64,000 nucleotides of DNA from Centipeda flueggei ATCC 43531 (GCF_000160695.1 NZ_GG694006.1:1029661-1093660), one strand, 5' to 3'. Shown: positions 23,123 through 31,786, numbered from the stretch's first letter. Translations and numbers: made by a program. The notes: generated from the letters alone by a model not told the origin.

Positions 23123-23194
23123 TCAGCCGTAATGTCCGCGACATGCAAAAATCAAGATACTCTCGTCCTCAACAAGATAAACAAGTCTATTGGT
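23123..23194 (-). pseudogene. C-terminal remnant of a YoeB/Txe-type toxin gene
   Basis: Reading directly on from the antitoxin stop, one frame gives TNRLVYLVEDESILIFACRGHYG and a TGA. This matches the C-terminal 23 residues of the two intact toxins in the window (NRVVYYEQ...IASCRGHYE at 42271, NRLVYRVSS...IASCKGHYD at 53558), including the conserved tail with Cys, His and Tyr. The first 60 or so codons are missing, so no toxin can be made. The deletion joint falls within the antitoxin stop codon. Confidence 0.8.
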
Positions 23195-23466
23195 CAGTCC
23201 TCAATGAGATCATGTTCGGCAAAGCACAGCTTTCCCGCTCGGTATGCTTCCAGCTTTTGTTCAAGATAGTGCAGATTCCGCTCATCATAAAACGGATCCA
23301 CAGAGACATCAAATGGGATTCGGCGTTCCCGTCCCACTTTCTTGGCAAAGATCGTAAACGCCGCACTCATGGAGAGCCCAAGTTCTGCACAAACCTGCTC
23401 CATGTTCTTCTTTACCGCTGCGTCCAGTCGAAAGTTTACATTAACTGCCTGTTCCATCGCACTCAC
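23194..23466 (-). CDS. RelB/DinJ family antitoxin (orphan)
   Basis: A 90-residue antitoxin. The N terminus NVNFRLDAAVKKNMEQVCAELGLSMSAAFTIFAKKV is the ribbon-helix-helix DNA-binding domain of the RelB/DinJ family; the C-terminal part (DERNLHYLEQKLEAYRAGKLCFAEHDLIED) would wrap the toxin. The conserved end EHDLIED is shared with the two other antitoxins here. Its toxin survives only as a short tail, so the protein may act as an orphan repressor or cross-neutralise related toxins. The start could be the first ATG at 23466 or the Met at residue 4; either leaves the domain intact. Confidence 0.88.
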   Translation of the reverse strand: MSAMEQAVNVNFRLDAAVKKNMEQVCAELGLSMSAAFTIFAKKVGRERRIPFDVSVDPFYDERNLHYLEQKLEAYRAGKLCFAEHDLIED

Positions 23467-23526
23467 TCCTTTACAAGGATAGAATACGCAACTGTAATGA
23501 TTTTTGCAAGCGTTTTTCTTTATCTT

Positions 23527-24744
23527 TCATCCACACTGCAAAATCAATCGGACGTGATGAAAGTTCCGCGCAGCAAGGTCTTCCTTCCGAATCCAGAAGT
23601 AGATCAGACCGCAGTCGCCGTACATAAGCTCCGTTTCACCGTCCTCGACGGTGCCCATCTGAAACAGCAGCACCCAGCGATCTGCAGCATTTCTCACAAG
23701 TTCCGCTTCCTCCTCTTCGGAAAGCTCTTCCTGCATGTCTCCGTCAATGCCCCTGCTGTATAGTTCGCACTCCGGCTCCATTTCATTCTGAATCTCGTCG
23801 GCATAGCCGAGCATCTTCATGGGATTGTCCTCGTGAGCGGCAGCATCGTATCCGAACTCCGCCCGCAGTTCGTTGTAGGTATCCCAATCCACCTCTTTGC
23901 CGCAGCTGCGGCTGTATGCAAAAGGCGACAGAAGACTGACGGCATCCGCAAAGGTCAGCGCCTGCTCGCCCACGCTCCACTCCTTCGTTTCCTCCGGAAT
24001 CTGTGTCGGGACAAGCCCCTCCGTCTCGGGGAAATAATAGACGCGTGCATATCCCTCAGACTTTAGTTCAAATCCCCACTCCATCGACACGGTCTCATAG
24101 AAGAAGCTGAGCACGCCCGTCTTCGGCAGGAGACCTGTACGGTCATACGGCGCGGCTTCGCCAAGGTTGATCTGCGCGAGAAAGGCAAGCGGGCGGTTCT
24201 TCGTCACGCCCTCGAAGTCCGTTCCCTTATAGTGCGGCCAGTCAAAATCTGCGGGCAGATCGGGCGTTCCGTAGAACTTGCTCGCACCGACGGGGAGTTT
24301 TTCCTGTGCAGGATGATGCGAGATCGCAATCTCACGCCGCTGCGTGCGTTCAAAGAACGCCGTCACCTCACGGCGCACACGCTCACGCTCTGCCTCAGCC
24401 TCACGCACGAGCTGCTCCACACTCATAGAAACGGGCTCCTCCGCATACCAGCCGTGCTTGTTTTCAACCGCCTCTTGGCACCGCGCCGTCATGCCGCCGG
24501 GCTTGCCATAGAAGACGCGCTCGATCTCTGCCTTGCTCTCCGCATCCTCGTCTGCACGCTCCAAATAGCCGAGAGCCAGACGCAGAACACAGAGCTTCGG
24601 ATACCGATTGACTGCAAAAAAGTACAGGGAGTAGCCCATGCGATAGTTCCAGAGCGCATCGCGCTCGGCTTCCGGAACTTCGTACAGTGCCTTGACCGCA
24701 TCGAAGAAGCTGCGTTCCTCGATGTATTCCTGTGCCGTCTTCAT
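23527..24744 (-). CDS. DUF1963 (YwqG-like) protein
   Basis: A 405-residue cytoplasmic protein. The C-terminal two thirds match the YwqG/DUF1963 pattern: SKFYGTPDLPADFDWPHYKG, LAFLAQINLGEAAPYDRTGLLPKTGVLSFFYE, and the closing WVLLFQMGTVEDGETELMYGDCGLIYFWIRKEDL. The first 130 residues form an extra helical region (KALYEVPEAERDALWNYRMGYSLYF), perhaps TPR-like, not present in plain YwqG. Biochemical function is unknown. The ATG overlaps the stop of the TRAP permease gene by 4 bp (ATGA), suggesting cotranscription, though a functional link is not evident. Confidence 0.82.
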   Translation of the reverse strand: MKTAQEYIEERSFFDAVKALYEVPEAERDALWNYRMGYSLYFFAVNRYPKLCVLRLALGYLERADEDAESKAEIERVFYGKPGGMTARCQEAVENKHGWYAEEPVSMSVEQLVREAEAERERVRREVTAFFERTQRREIAISHHPAQEKLPVGASKFYGTPDLPADFDWPHYKGTDFEGVTKNRPLAFLAQINLGEAAPYDRTGLLPKTGVLSFFYETVSMEWGFELKSEGYARVYYFPETEGLVPTQIPEETKEWSVGEQALTFADAVSLLSPFAYSRSCGKEVDWDTYNELRAEFGYDAAAHEDNPMKMLGYADEIQNEMEPECELYSRGIDGDMQEELSEEEEAELVRNAADRWVLLFQMGTVEDGETELMYGDCGLIYFWIRKEDLAARNFHHVRLILQCG

Positions 24745-26660
24745 GCTGCCTCCTTTGCCCGCCGATACTGCATGACGAGAATGACGACGAAGAGAGCAAG
24801 TCCAACGAGGTCGGTGGTGCTGCCCGGCGCGATCATGAGGAGCCCTGCAGCGATAAGAAGCAGCCGCTCATAAGGGCGGCAGTGATCGGCAAGGAAACCG
24901 CAGAGCGCGGAGCTGACGGCGATCATGCCGAGGAGGGCAGAGATCGTGACTGAGACGAGTGCGAGCGGTGTCGCATCAACCATGAGGAGGACGGGCGAGA
25001 GGACGAATACATACGGGATGATGAATGCCGCTATCGCCAGTTTTGACGCGTGCACGCCTGTTTTCAGCGCATTTCCTCCGCTGATGCCCGCCCCCGCGTA
25101 CGCAGCGAGGGCAACAGGCGGCGTGACATCCGCGATGATGCCAAAGTAGAACACGAACATGTGCGCAGCGAGCACAGGGACGCCCATCTGCTCGAGCGCA
25201 GGCGCGGCAATGGTCGAAGTGATGACGTAGTTCGCCGTGGTCGGCACGCCCATGCCGAGCACAATCGCCGTAATCATGGTGAAGAACATCGCAGGCAGGA
25301 GCATCCCGCCTGCGAGATCAATCAGTCCCGATGCGAGGCGCAGGCCGACGCCCGTCTTCGTGACGACGCCGATGATGATGCCCGCCGACGCGCAGGCGAC
25401 GAGCACGCCGAGCACGCCTTTCGCGCCGCGCTCAAGGCCGTAGACGATCTCGATCGGCTTCATGCGCGTCGATTTGCGCAGCATGGCGCAGAGGATGGAG
25501 AGGAAGATGGCGACGAGTGCCGCACGCATGGGCGTATAGCCCGAAACGAGCAGATAGACGATCACGGCGAGAGGAATCGCGAGATGCCCGCGTTCCTTCA
25601 GGAGCGTCAGCGGATTCGGCAGCTCGGCGCGCGGGATGCCCTTCAGCTTCTTGCGCTTTGCCTCAAAGTGAACGCCGAGCCAAACCCCTGTGAAATAGAG
25701 AAGCGCGGGGATCGCCGCCGCCTTGACGACATCGATGTAGGGGACGCCGACGAACTCCGCCATGAGGAACGCCGCCGCGCCCATGACCGGCGGCATCAGC
25801 TGTCCGCCCGTGGAGGCCGCCGCCTCGACCGCCCCCGCAAAGTTCGCGTTGTAGCCGAGTTTTTTCATCATTGGGATGGTGAGCGAGCCCGTGCCGACGA
25901 CGTTCGCGACTGAGCTGCCCGAGACCGTGCCCATCAGCCCGCTCGAGAGAACGGCGACCTTCGCCGGGCCGCCGCTCGCCCAGCCCGCGAGTGCATTGGC
26001 GAGGTCGATGAAGAACTTGCCGAGCCCCGTGCTCTCAAGATAGGCACCGAAAAGAATGAAGAGGAAGATAAACGTCGAGGAGACGCCGAGCGGGATACCG
26101 AAGATGCCCTCCGTCGTAAAGTAGAGATGTCCGATGAGCTGCTCCGGACTGAGTCCGCGGTGTGCGAGCACGCCCGGCATGTAGGGGCCGAGGAAGGCAT
26201 ACGCAATGAAGGCGAGCACGACCGTCACCATCGGCAGACCCACGACACGCCGCGTCGCCTCGATAACGAGCAGAATGCCGAGTCCGCCGACGACGGCATC
26301 CGTGGTCGATACGATCCCTGCACGTGTAATCAGCTCACAGTACTGGATGACAAGATAGGCGGGCGTCGCCGCGCCGAGGACGGCGAATGCGATGTCGATC
26401 GGGTGGAAGTAGTGATCCCGCGTCCACGCACGCCGAAAGGGATAGAGGAGATAGGCAAGCGCGAGCCCAAACCCGAGATGAACGGCACGCTGCAGCTGTG
26501 CATCGAGCACGCCGAAGATCGCCGTGTAGAGCTGAAAGATGGAAAATGTAATGGCAATCGCCGCAATGATCTTCTTCGGCCAGCCCGTATAATGGGCGGT
26601 GTTGGATTCGCGGTCATACGTTTTGAGTACTTCTTCCGCATTTGCAGCATGGTCAGTCAT
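24741..26660 (-). CDS. TRAP transporter fused permease (4TM+12TM), TAXI type
   Basis: A 639-residue inner-membrane protein in which the small DctQ-like part (about residues 1-170) is fused to the large DctM-like part. Marks are the long hydrophobic helices, the GILLVIEATRRVVGLPMV boundary, FGAYLESTGLGKFF, GLMGTVSGSSVANVVGTGSLTIPMMKK, TGGQLMPPVMGAAAFLMAEF and LGMGVPTTANYVIT. It uses the sodium or proton gradient to import a carboxylic acid, such as glutamate or another organic acid, delivered by the TAXI binding protein encoded two genes upstream. The ribosome binding site is AAGGATG. Confidence 0.92.
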   Translation of the reverse strand: MTDHAANAEEVLKTYDRESNTAHYTGWPKKIIAAIAITFSIFQLYTAIFGVLDAQLQRAVHLGFGLALAYLLYPFRRAWTRDHYFHPIDIAFAVLGAATPAYLVIQYCELITRAGIVSTTDAVVGGLGILLVIEATRRVVGLPMVTVVLAFIAYAFLGPYMPGVLAHRGLSPEQLIGHLYFTTEGIFGIPLGVSSTFIFLFILFGAYLESTGLGKFFIDLANALAGWASGGPAKVAVLSSGLMGTVSGSSVANVVGTGSLTIPMMKKLGYNANFAGAVEAAASTGGQLMPPVMGAAAFLMAEFVGVPYIDVVKAAAIPALLYFTGVWLGVHFEAKRKKLKGIPRAELPNPLTLLKERGHLAIPLAVIVYLLVSGYTPMRAALVAIFLSILCAMLRKSTRMKPIEIVYGLERGAKGVLGVLVACASAGIIIGVVTKTGVGLRLASGLIDLAGGMLLPAMFFTMITAIVLGMGVPTTANYVITSTIAAPALEQMGVPVLAAHMFVFYFGIIADVTPPVALAAYAGAGISGGNALKTGVHASKLAIAAFIIPYVFVLSPVLLMVDATPLALVSVTISALLGMIAVSSALCGFLADHCRPYERLLLIAAGLLMIAPGSTTDLVGLALFVVILVMQYRRAKEAA

Positions 26661-26778
26661 AGCGTGTTCACATCCTTAAATAATTCTTTCGGCAGGGGCA
26701 AGCCCCGAAGATTTTCACGATACATAAAATATTTGCGGAAAAAGAAATACGAGGCCACGATCCGCAGCCCCGGAAATC

Positions 26779-27249
26779 TTATAATAGGCTTGTATAGAGC
26801 GGTGCAGCGACGAGGTCGATGCGCGTGCCGTCAGGACAGCGCTCATAGAGGGGATAGTCCGTGCCGCCCGCCGTAATGGTCAGCTCCGTCCCCACACCTG
26901 TGCGCAGGCTCAGCGTGTCATAGTCGCGATCCATATCGAGGATGAAATGCCCATCCTCCTCGTGAAACGTCCCCTCCTCGGGGAGAAAGGGCAGTCCCAC
27001 GCCGTGTGACTGGTAGCGCGTGCCCGTGAGGTGGAAATGTCCGTCCGGATAGACGGTGAGGAACTCCTCGACGGGCGTCTTCTGCACAGAGTGAATGAAC
27101 CGCACGGTAAGCGGCGTGCCCTCTCTGCCGATCTCCCGTACGAGGACAGTCGTCTCTCCGCCCGCGTGCATGAGAAGCGCCGGCGCAGAGAGAATATCAA
27201 ATGCGATGAGGAGCACCGCCGCGGCGAGAGCGATCAGATAGGCTCTCAT
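26779..27249 (-). CDS. DUF1850 protein of the TAXI-TRAP operon
   Basis: A 156-residue protein with an N-terminal signal/anchor helix (YLIALAAAVLLIAFDILSA) and a small beta-rich exported domain (LTVRFIHSVQKTPVEEFLTVYPDGHFHLTGTRYQSHGVGLPF). DUF1850 genes are regularly found between the binding protein and permease of TAXI-type TRAP transporters, and the context here is the same. It overlaps the binding-protein gene by 4 bp. Its role in transport is not established; an accessory periplasmic or membrane function is inferred. Length is normal for the family. Confidence 0.82.
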   Translation of the reverse strand: MRAYLIALAAAVLLIAFDILSAPALLMHAGGETTVLVREIGREGTPLTVRFIHSVQKTPVEEFLTVYPDGHFHLTGTRYQSHGVGLPFLPEEGTFHEEDGHFILDMDRDYDTLSLRTGVGTELTITAGGTDYPLYERCPDGTRIDLVAAPLYTSLL

Positions 27250-28214
27250 TTCTCGTTAAAGTACTTCTCCGCCCCCGCATTCATCGGCAGAGACATTCCA
27301 TCCTCCGCCGTTGCCTTTGTGATCTGCTTGCCGACAGCGTGCGCGGCCTGCAGGCGATCGAGGTTCGAGAAGATCGCCTTCGTGATGCTGTAGCCCATGT
27401 CGGCATCCACCGAGGGCCCCGCAACGAGCATCGCCATGACAGAGACCGAGGGGATGTCCTCATTGAATCCGCCGTACGTCCCCGCAGGGATCGTGGTCTT
27501 CGTATAGAACGGATACTTTGCGATCAGCGCATCCGCAGCCTTGTCCTCCACGGGGAGGAGACGTACGGGGTTCTGTGAGGCGATATCCTGCACAGACGCC
27601 GTCGGATAGCCCGCCGTCAGCACGGCAACATCCACGTTGCCGTCCTTCAGCGCGCTCGCCCCCTCGGCGAACGAGAGGAACTTCGCATCAATATCATCGT
27701 AGGAGATGCCGTATGCTGCGAGAATCTGGCGCACATTCGCCTCAACGCCCGAGCCGGCCGCACCGACCGCGACACGCTTGCCCTTCAGCTCCGAGAGATC
27801 CTTGATGCCCGAGGACTGGAGCGTCACAAACTGGCAGGTTTCGGGGTAGAGCGAGGCGATCCCCTGCAGTCCGTCCACCTTCTTGCCGTCGAACATCTCC
27901 GTGCCTGTCACGGCATAGTATGTAATATCGTTCTGCACCGTCGCAAGGTCGATCGCCTTGTCGCGCAGCATATTGATATTCGCCACCGACGCGCCCGTAC
28001 TCTGCGCACTCGCGTTCATCCCCGGGATCTCCTTGTTCAGAATCTCGGCAATCGCGCCGCCGATCGGGTAGTAGGTACCCGCCGTGCCGCCTGTGCCGAT
28101 GTTCAGGAACTTCTTGCCCGATGCAGAGTCGCCGCCGCAGCCGGTAAGGAGTGCAGCAGAGAATACAAGGACTGCACCTGCCGCAAAAATTTTCTTTACG
28201 GTAGAGATGTTCAT
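27246..28214 (-). CDS. TAXI-family TRAP transporter substrate-binding lipoprotein
   Basis: A 322-residue exported binding protein. The signal peptide ends in the lipobox LLTGC (Cys about residue 26). Family marks are FLNIGTGGTAGTYYPIGGAIAEILNKEIPG, AQSTGASVANINMLRDKAIDLATVQND, LKGKRVAVGAAGSGVEANVRQILAAYG and the C-terminal AHAVGKQITKATAEDG. It captures the substrate outside the inner membrane and hands it to the fused permease. The ATG at 28214 follows AGGAGGG. It is the first gene of the operon binding protein-DUF1850-permease-YwqG-like. Confidence 0.93.
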   Translation of the reverse strand: MNISTVKKIFAAGAVLVFSAALLTGCGGDSASGKKFLNIGTGGTAGTYYPIGGAIAEILNKEIPGMNASAQSTGASVANINMLRDKAIDLATVQNDITYYAVTGTEMFDGKKVDGLQGIASLYPETCQFVTLQSSGIKDLSELKGKRVAVGAAGSGVEANVRQILAAYGISYDDIDAKFLSFAEGASALKDGNVDVAVLTAGYPTASVQDIASQNPVRLLPVEDKAADALIAKYPFYTKTTIPAGTYGGFNEDIPSVSVMAMLVAGPSVDADMGYSITKAIFSNLDRLQAAHAVGKQITKATAEDGMSLPMNAGAEKYFNEK

Positions 28215-28277
28215 GTTCTTTCCCTCCTAAAATGAGCGATTTTCCACAAAAAACGGAATAACAGAAACATAGTAACA

Positions 28278-28312
28278 TAAAAACCGCCCTGCACGCAAGC
28301 AGGGCGGCGTTT
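28278..28312 (-). terminator. Terminator between the gamma-CA unit and the TRAP operon
   Basis: A GCCGCCCTGC / GCAGGGCGGT stem is followed by five T on the minus strand. It would end transcripts coming from the 28372-29354 genes. Confidence 0.78.
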
Positions 28313-28371
28313 GTATCGCGGTATACATAGGAAAGGCACGCGTATGGCAGAATGCTTTTATCAGCGATTTC

Positions 28372-28785
28372 TCAGTTTTTCACAATCTCTGCCGGCTCGC
28401 CGTTCGCCTTGGCGCGCGCAATGCACTCCTTCAGGCGCGCGATATTCTTCACGTGGAGGTCGATCGCAAAGCGGATGCGCTTCTTCTCCTCCTCGGTGAA
28501 TACAGGGTCCTCGTAGGCAGCGCGGATGCGGACGAGGCGTGCCTCCACGTCGCGCAGCTCATCCTCCATCGGCCGTACATGCTGCAGCGCACAGCCGTAG
28601 ACCGAACGCATCGCATCCTCGACGTACTGGGCATAGCCGGGCTCGCCCGACGTCTTCTCCAGCCACTGAGCGACATGATGAATCACATCGTAGGGCGACT
28701 CACCGCCGTGAATCATGGAGACGATCTCCATCTTTATCTGCTGCTCTTTTCCGTGCGGCTGGCGGATCAGCTCCTCTGCCGCCAT
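28372..28785 (-). CDS. Hypothetical helical protein
   Basis: I do not recognise this 137-residue protein. It is highly charged and predicted almost wholly helical, with a possible coiled coil in VRPMEDELRDVEARLVRIRAAYEDPVFTEEEKKRIRFAIDLHVKNIARLKECI. There is no signal peptide or membrane helix. Its ATG overlaps the stop of the gamma-carbonic anhydrase gene by one base (TGATG), so the two are translated from one message, which may point to a related role. The stop codon lies within a 20-bp sequence resembling one end of the MITE-like repeat (28354-28374), so the natural C terminus may have been altered. Confidence 0.65.
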   Translation of the reverse strand: MAAEELIRQPHGKEQQIKMEIVSMIHGGESPYDVIHHVAQWLEKTSGEPGYAQYVEDAMRSVYGCALQHVRPMEDELRDVEARLVRIRAAYEDPVFTEEEKKRIRFAIDLHVKNIARLKECIARAKANGEPAEIVKN

Positions 28786-29354
28786 CAGATGACCTTCTCG
28801 CCGTGGTAGCGTTCGCCGCCGATCTCAGGATAGACGCCGTATTCCACCGCCCACTCGCATTTATACTTGATTGCCTGTGCATGGATCGTCTTGATACGGT
28901 CGATATTCTCTCGCATGATCTTGCCCGGGACGCCCGCGACGAGCGAGTTCGGCGGGATTACTGCGTTCTCCTTGACCACGGCGCCTGCCGCGATAATCGA
29001 GCCGCGTCCGATCTTTGCCCCCGTGAGGACAATCGCGCCCATGCCGATCAGCACATGATCCTCGATTTCGCAGCCGTGGATGCACGCGCTGTGCCCGACC
29101 GTCACATAGTCGCCGATGATGCACGGATTATCGTCCGCGACGTGCAGACACGTGAGATCCTGAACATTGGAGCAGACGCCGACCGAGATATAGTTGACAT
29201 CGCCGCGCGCGACAACCCCCGGCCAGAGGCTCGCGTACTGCCCGAGCCGCACATCACCCGAGAGGAACACCTGCGGCGCGACGAACGCCTCCTCGTGAAT
29301 CTGCGGCGTAATGCCGTGAAAGGCATGGAATCCGTCTCCTTTGAATGTAAACAT
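28785..29354 (-). CDS. Gamma-carbonic anhydrase-like hexapeptide-repeat protein
   Basis: A 189-residue left-handed beta-helix protein. The hexapeptide repeats run from about residue 25 to 140 (VFLSGDVRLGQYASLWPGVVARGDVNYISVGVCSNVQDLTCLHV), with zinc-ligand histidines in CLHVADD, VTVGHSACIHGC. The C terminus has two helices. The family includes gamma-carbonic anhydrases and many YrdA/PaaY-like proteins with untested activity, so carbonic anhydrase function is likely but not certain. The ATG at 29354 follows AAAGGAGC; an upstream in-frame ATG lacks a ribosome binding site. It is followed by a hypothetical gene in the same unit. Confidence 0.87.
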   Translation of the reverse strand: MFTFKGDGFHAFHGITPQIHEEAFVAPQVFLSGDVRLGQYASLWPGVVARGDVNYISVGVCSNVQDLTCLHVADDNPCIIGDYVTVGHSACIHGCEIEDHVLIGMGAIVLTGAKIGRGSIIAAGAVVKENAVIPPNSLVAGVPGKIMRENIDRIKTIHAQAIKYKCEWAVEYGVYPEIGGERYHGEKVI

Positions 29355-29404
29355 AGCAGCTCCTTTCAAACAGATGCGCACAATTTATTTTATCGCATTT
29401 CGGA

Positions 29405-29434
29405 CAAAAAGAAAAGCTGGTGATCCTCACCAGC
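29405..29434 (-). terminator. Small terminator upstream of the gamma-CA gene
   Basis: A CTGGTGA / TCACCAG stem followed by TTTTCTTTTT on the minus strand. It would stop transcripts entering from 29440-29860. Confidence 0.65.
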
Positions 29435-29439
29435 CTGTA

Positions 29440-29786
29440 TTTCCTGCCATTTGGTCGTCGATGCACGACGCGCTCGTGCGCGTCTCTCCCGTGCAGACAC
29501 TAATCATCCCGCCAAGTCTCAAGGTATCCCTCGCCAAGGCCAGCTAATTCTTCCAAATGTGCCGTATGCCGTTCCCCCCCATTCCCTTTCGAATGTTGGC
29601 ACACGTACAAGAAATACGAGTGATAATTTACCATATCCCCCGTGCTATTGCAATAGTTCTGCGCCCTCCAGGAAAATTTAATAGAACACAGCATTACGAA
29701 AAGACAGACGATTATTTCTTCAAAGGGCAGGCAAAAAGGTTCCTTAAAAATCGCGCTGAATTTATCCGTGATTTCCACATCTCCGC
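29440..29786 (-). other. Intergenic stretch with no supported gene
   Basis: About 350 bp with AT-rich parts unlike the neighbours. A minus-strand frame (29500-29796) reads ...NYHSYFLYVCQHSKGNGGERHTAHLEELAGLGEGYLETWRDD and could be the tail of a decayed gene, since a terminator follows it, but I cannot name a family. Bases 29748-29785 resemble the right end of the MITE-like repeat (GAATTTATCCGTGATTTCC). Confidence 0.4.
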
Positions 29787-29815
29787 TTGACTTCATCGCG
29801 CTTCTGCGCCATAAT
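29787..29815 (+). promoter_or_regulatory. Promoter of the P-type ATPase gene
   Basis: TTGACT (29787-29792), 17-bp spacer, CATAAT (29810-29815). No clear ArsR- or MerR-type operator was recognised. Confidence 0.6.
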
Positions 29816-29863
29816 CAACGCATGAATAACTGTCCATATAAAAGCAGAAAGCGGTGATCCATC

Positions 29864-31786
29864 ATGGATTCAGCAGCACAGTCTCATGATTGCGGGTGCG
29901 GATGCACGAACGCGCAGGCAGAGCGACGCACGTACCTGTCCGCGCGTACGCGCATCGCGGCGGCAGCTCTGCTCTTTCTCCTCGGTATGCTCTGCGGCGA
30001 GGGGACGGCGGGCACCATTCTCTTTCTCGCGGCGTATGTCCTCGTCGGTGCCGATGTGCTCTGGCGCGCCGCCGTAAATCTGCGGCATGGACATCTCTTT
30101 GGCGAGCACTTTCTCATAAGCACCGCCACGCTCGGCGCCCTCGCGCTCGGCGACTACGCCGAGGCCGCCGCCGTCATGCTGCTCTATCAGCTCGGTGAGT
30201 TCCTGCAGGATCGTGCCGTCCAGCGCGCACGCCGCTCCATCACAGCGCTCATGGACATCCGCCCCGACACGGCGCGCGTCCTCATGGACGGGCGCGAGGA
30301 GATCGTACATCCCGCGGCGGTTGCCCTTGGCAGCACGATCCGCATCTATCCGGGCGAGCGCGTGCCGCTCGACGGGACGGTGACCGCAGGCGAGAGCACG
30401 CTCGACACCGCTGCGCTCACGGGAGAGTCTCTGCCGCGCACCGTACGTACGGGAGATACGCTCCTCAGCGGCTGCGTCAACATCACGGGCGCGCTGACCG
30501 TCCGCGTCACAGCCGCCTATGCGCAGTCCGCTGCGGCGCGCATTCTGGATCTCGTGGAGGAGGCGGCGGATAAGAAGTCGCGCACGGAGGCGTTCATCAC
30601 GCGCTTTGCGCGCATCTATACCCCCGTCGTCGTATGCGCCGCTCTCGCCATCGCCGTCCTGCCGCCGCTCATCATGGGAGACGCCTTCGCGCCGTGGGTC
30701 TACCGTGCGCTGACCTTCCTCGTCATCTCCTGCCCCTGCGCCCTCGTCATCTCCGTTCCGCTCACCTTCTTCGCGGGGCTTGGCGCGGCATCCCGTGCGG
30801 GGCTCCTCGTCAAGGGCAGCTCCTATCTCGACGCGCTCGCCCGCACGGACACTGTCGTCTTTGACAAGACAGGCACGCTCACCGAGGGCAACCTCCGTGT
30901 GACGCGCATCCTCCCCGCCGCAGGCACTACGGAGCAGGAGGTGCTCGCCCGCGCCGCCGCCGCAGAGCAGCACTCGTCCCATCCGATGGCGCGCGCCGTC
31001 ATGCGTGCCTTCGCGGAATACGGCGGCACTCCTGCGGCTGTCCATGACATCGAGGAGCACGCGGGGCGCGGCATCACTGCGCGCAGCGAGGAACGCATCA
31101 TCTGCATCGGCACACACGCATACCTCAGCGAGAGCGGCGTCACCGACCTCCCGCCTACCGCACCTGCAGGTGCGATCTGGCTCGCCGTGAATGGAGCGTA
31201 TGCGGGCATGATCTGTGTCGCCGACACCGTCCGAGCAGGTGCTGCGGATGCCGTCCGCGCGTTGAGGGAGCACGGTGTCCGCGAGACCGTCATGCTCACA
31301 GGCGATGCCCGCCCCGCCGCCCAGAGCGTCGCTGCGGCGGTCGGCATCGACACGGTATACGCCGAACTCCTGCCGCAGGACAAGGCGGCGCATCTTGAGC
31401 GTCTGCTCGCCGCCGAGCGCACGGGCAGGACGCTCGCCTACATCGGCGACGGCATCAACGACGCACCTGTCCTTGCACGTGCCGACATCGGCATCGCCAT
31501 GGGCGGCATCGGGGCGGACGCCGCCATCGAGGCGGCGGATGTCGTACTCATGACCGACGAACCGCGCAGGCTCGTCTCCCTCCTCGCCCTCGCACGCCGC
31601 ACCGTCCGTATCGCACGGGAGAACATCGCCCTCGCCATCGGCATCAAGGCGGCCGTCCTCCTCCTCGGCGCACTCGGCTGGGCAAGCCTCTGGGCGGCGA
31701 TCTTCGCCGACGTGGGCGTCACCCTCCTCGCCGTCCTCAATGCCATGCGTGCCATGCGGGCGCAGAAGGACTTCATCCATATTTAA
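29864..31786 (+). CDS. Heavy-metal translocating P-type ATPase (CadA/ZntA type)
   Basis: A 640-residue P1B ATPase predicted to export a soft or divalent metal (Zn, Cd or Pb). The transmembrane metal site CPC is in LVISCPCALVISVPL, the phosphorylation site in VFDKTGTLTEG (about residue 335), HP locus SSHPMA, and hinge GDGINDAPVLARADIGIAMG. The canonical N-terminal HMA domain is absent; instead the first 20 residues carry a short Cys/His stretch (SHDCGCGCTNAQ) that may bind metal. The helices before ISTATLGALALGDYAEAA fit the CadA/ZntA subgroup. The TAA stop is formed with the first base of the adjoining repeat. No regulator gene is adjacent. Confidence 0.93.
   Translation: MDSAAQSHDCGCGCTNAQAERRTYLSARTRIAAAALLFLLGMLCGEGTAGTILFLAAYVLVGADVLWRAAVNLRHGHLFGEHFLISTATLGALALGDYAEAAAVMLLYQLGEFLQDRAVQRARRSITALMDIRPDTARVLMDGREEIVHPAAVALGSTIRIYPGERVPLDGTVTAGESTLDTAALTGESLPRTVRTGDTLLSGCVNITGALTVRVTAAYAQSAAARILDLVEEAADKKSRTEAFITRFARIYTPVVVCAALAIAVLPPLIMGDAFAPWVYRALTFLVISCPCALVISVPLTFFAGLGAASRAGLLVKGSSYLDALARTDTVVFDKTGTLTEGNLRVTRILPAAGTTEQEVLARAAAAEQHSSHPMARAVMRAFAEYGGTPAAVHDIEEHAGRGITARSEERIICIGTHAYLSESGVTDLPPTAPAGAIWLAVNGAYAGMICVADTVRAGAADAVRALREHGVRETVMLTGDARPAAQSVAAAVGIDTVYAELLPQDKAAHLERLLAAERTGRTLAYIGDGINDAPVLARADIGIAMGGIGADAAIEAADVVLMTDEPRRLVSLLALARRTVRIARENIALAIGIKAAVLLLGALGWASLWAAIFADVGVTLLAVLNAMRAMRAQKDFIHI

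Noticed and set aside
29500..29796. A 98-residue minus-strand frame upstream of the gamma-carbonic anhydrase gene
   Set aside because: The start lies in the ATPase promoter and repeat-end sequence. The C-terminal part may be a gene relic, but no family was recognised.
29870..31780. A 636-residue open frame antisense to the P-type ATPase gene
   Set aside because: It mirrors the codon pattern of a clear ATPase gene, has no family motifs and lacks a ribosome binding site; a GC-rich antisense artefact.
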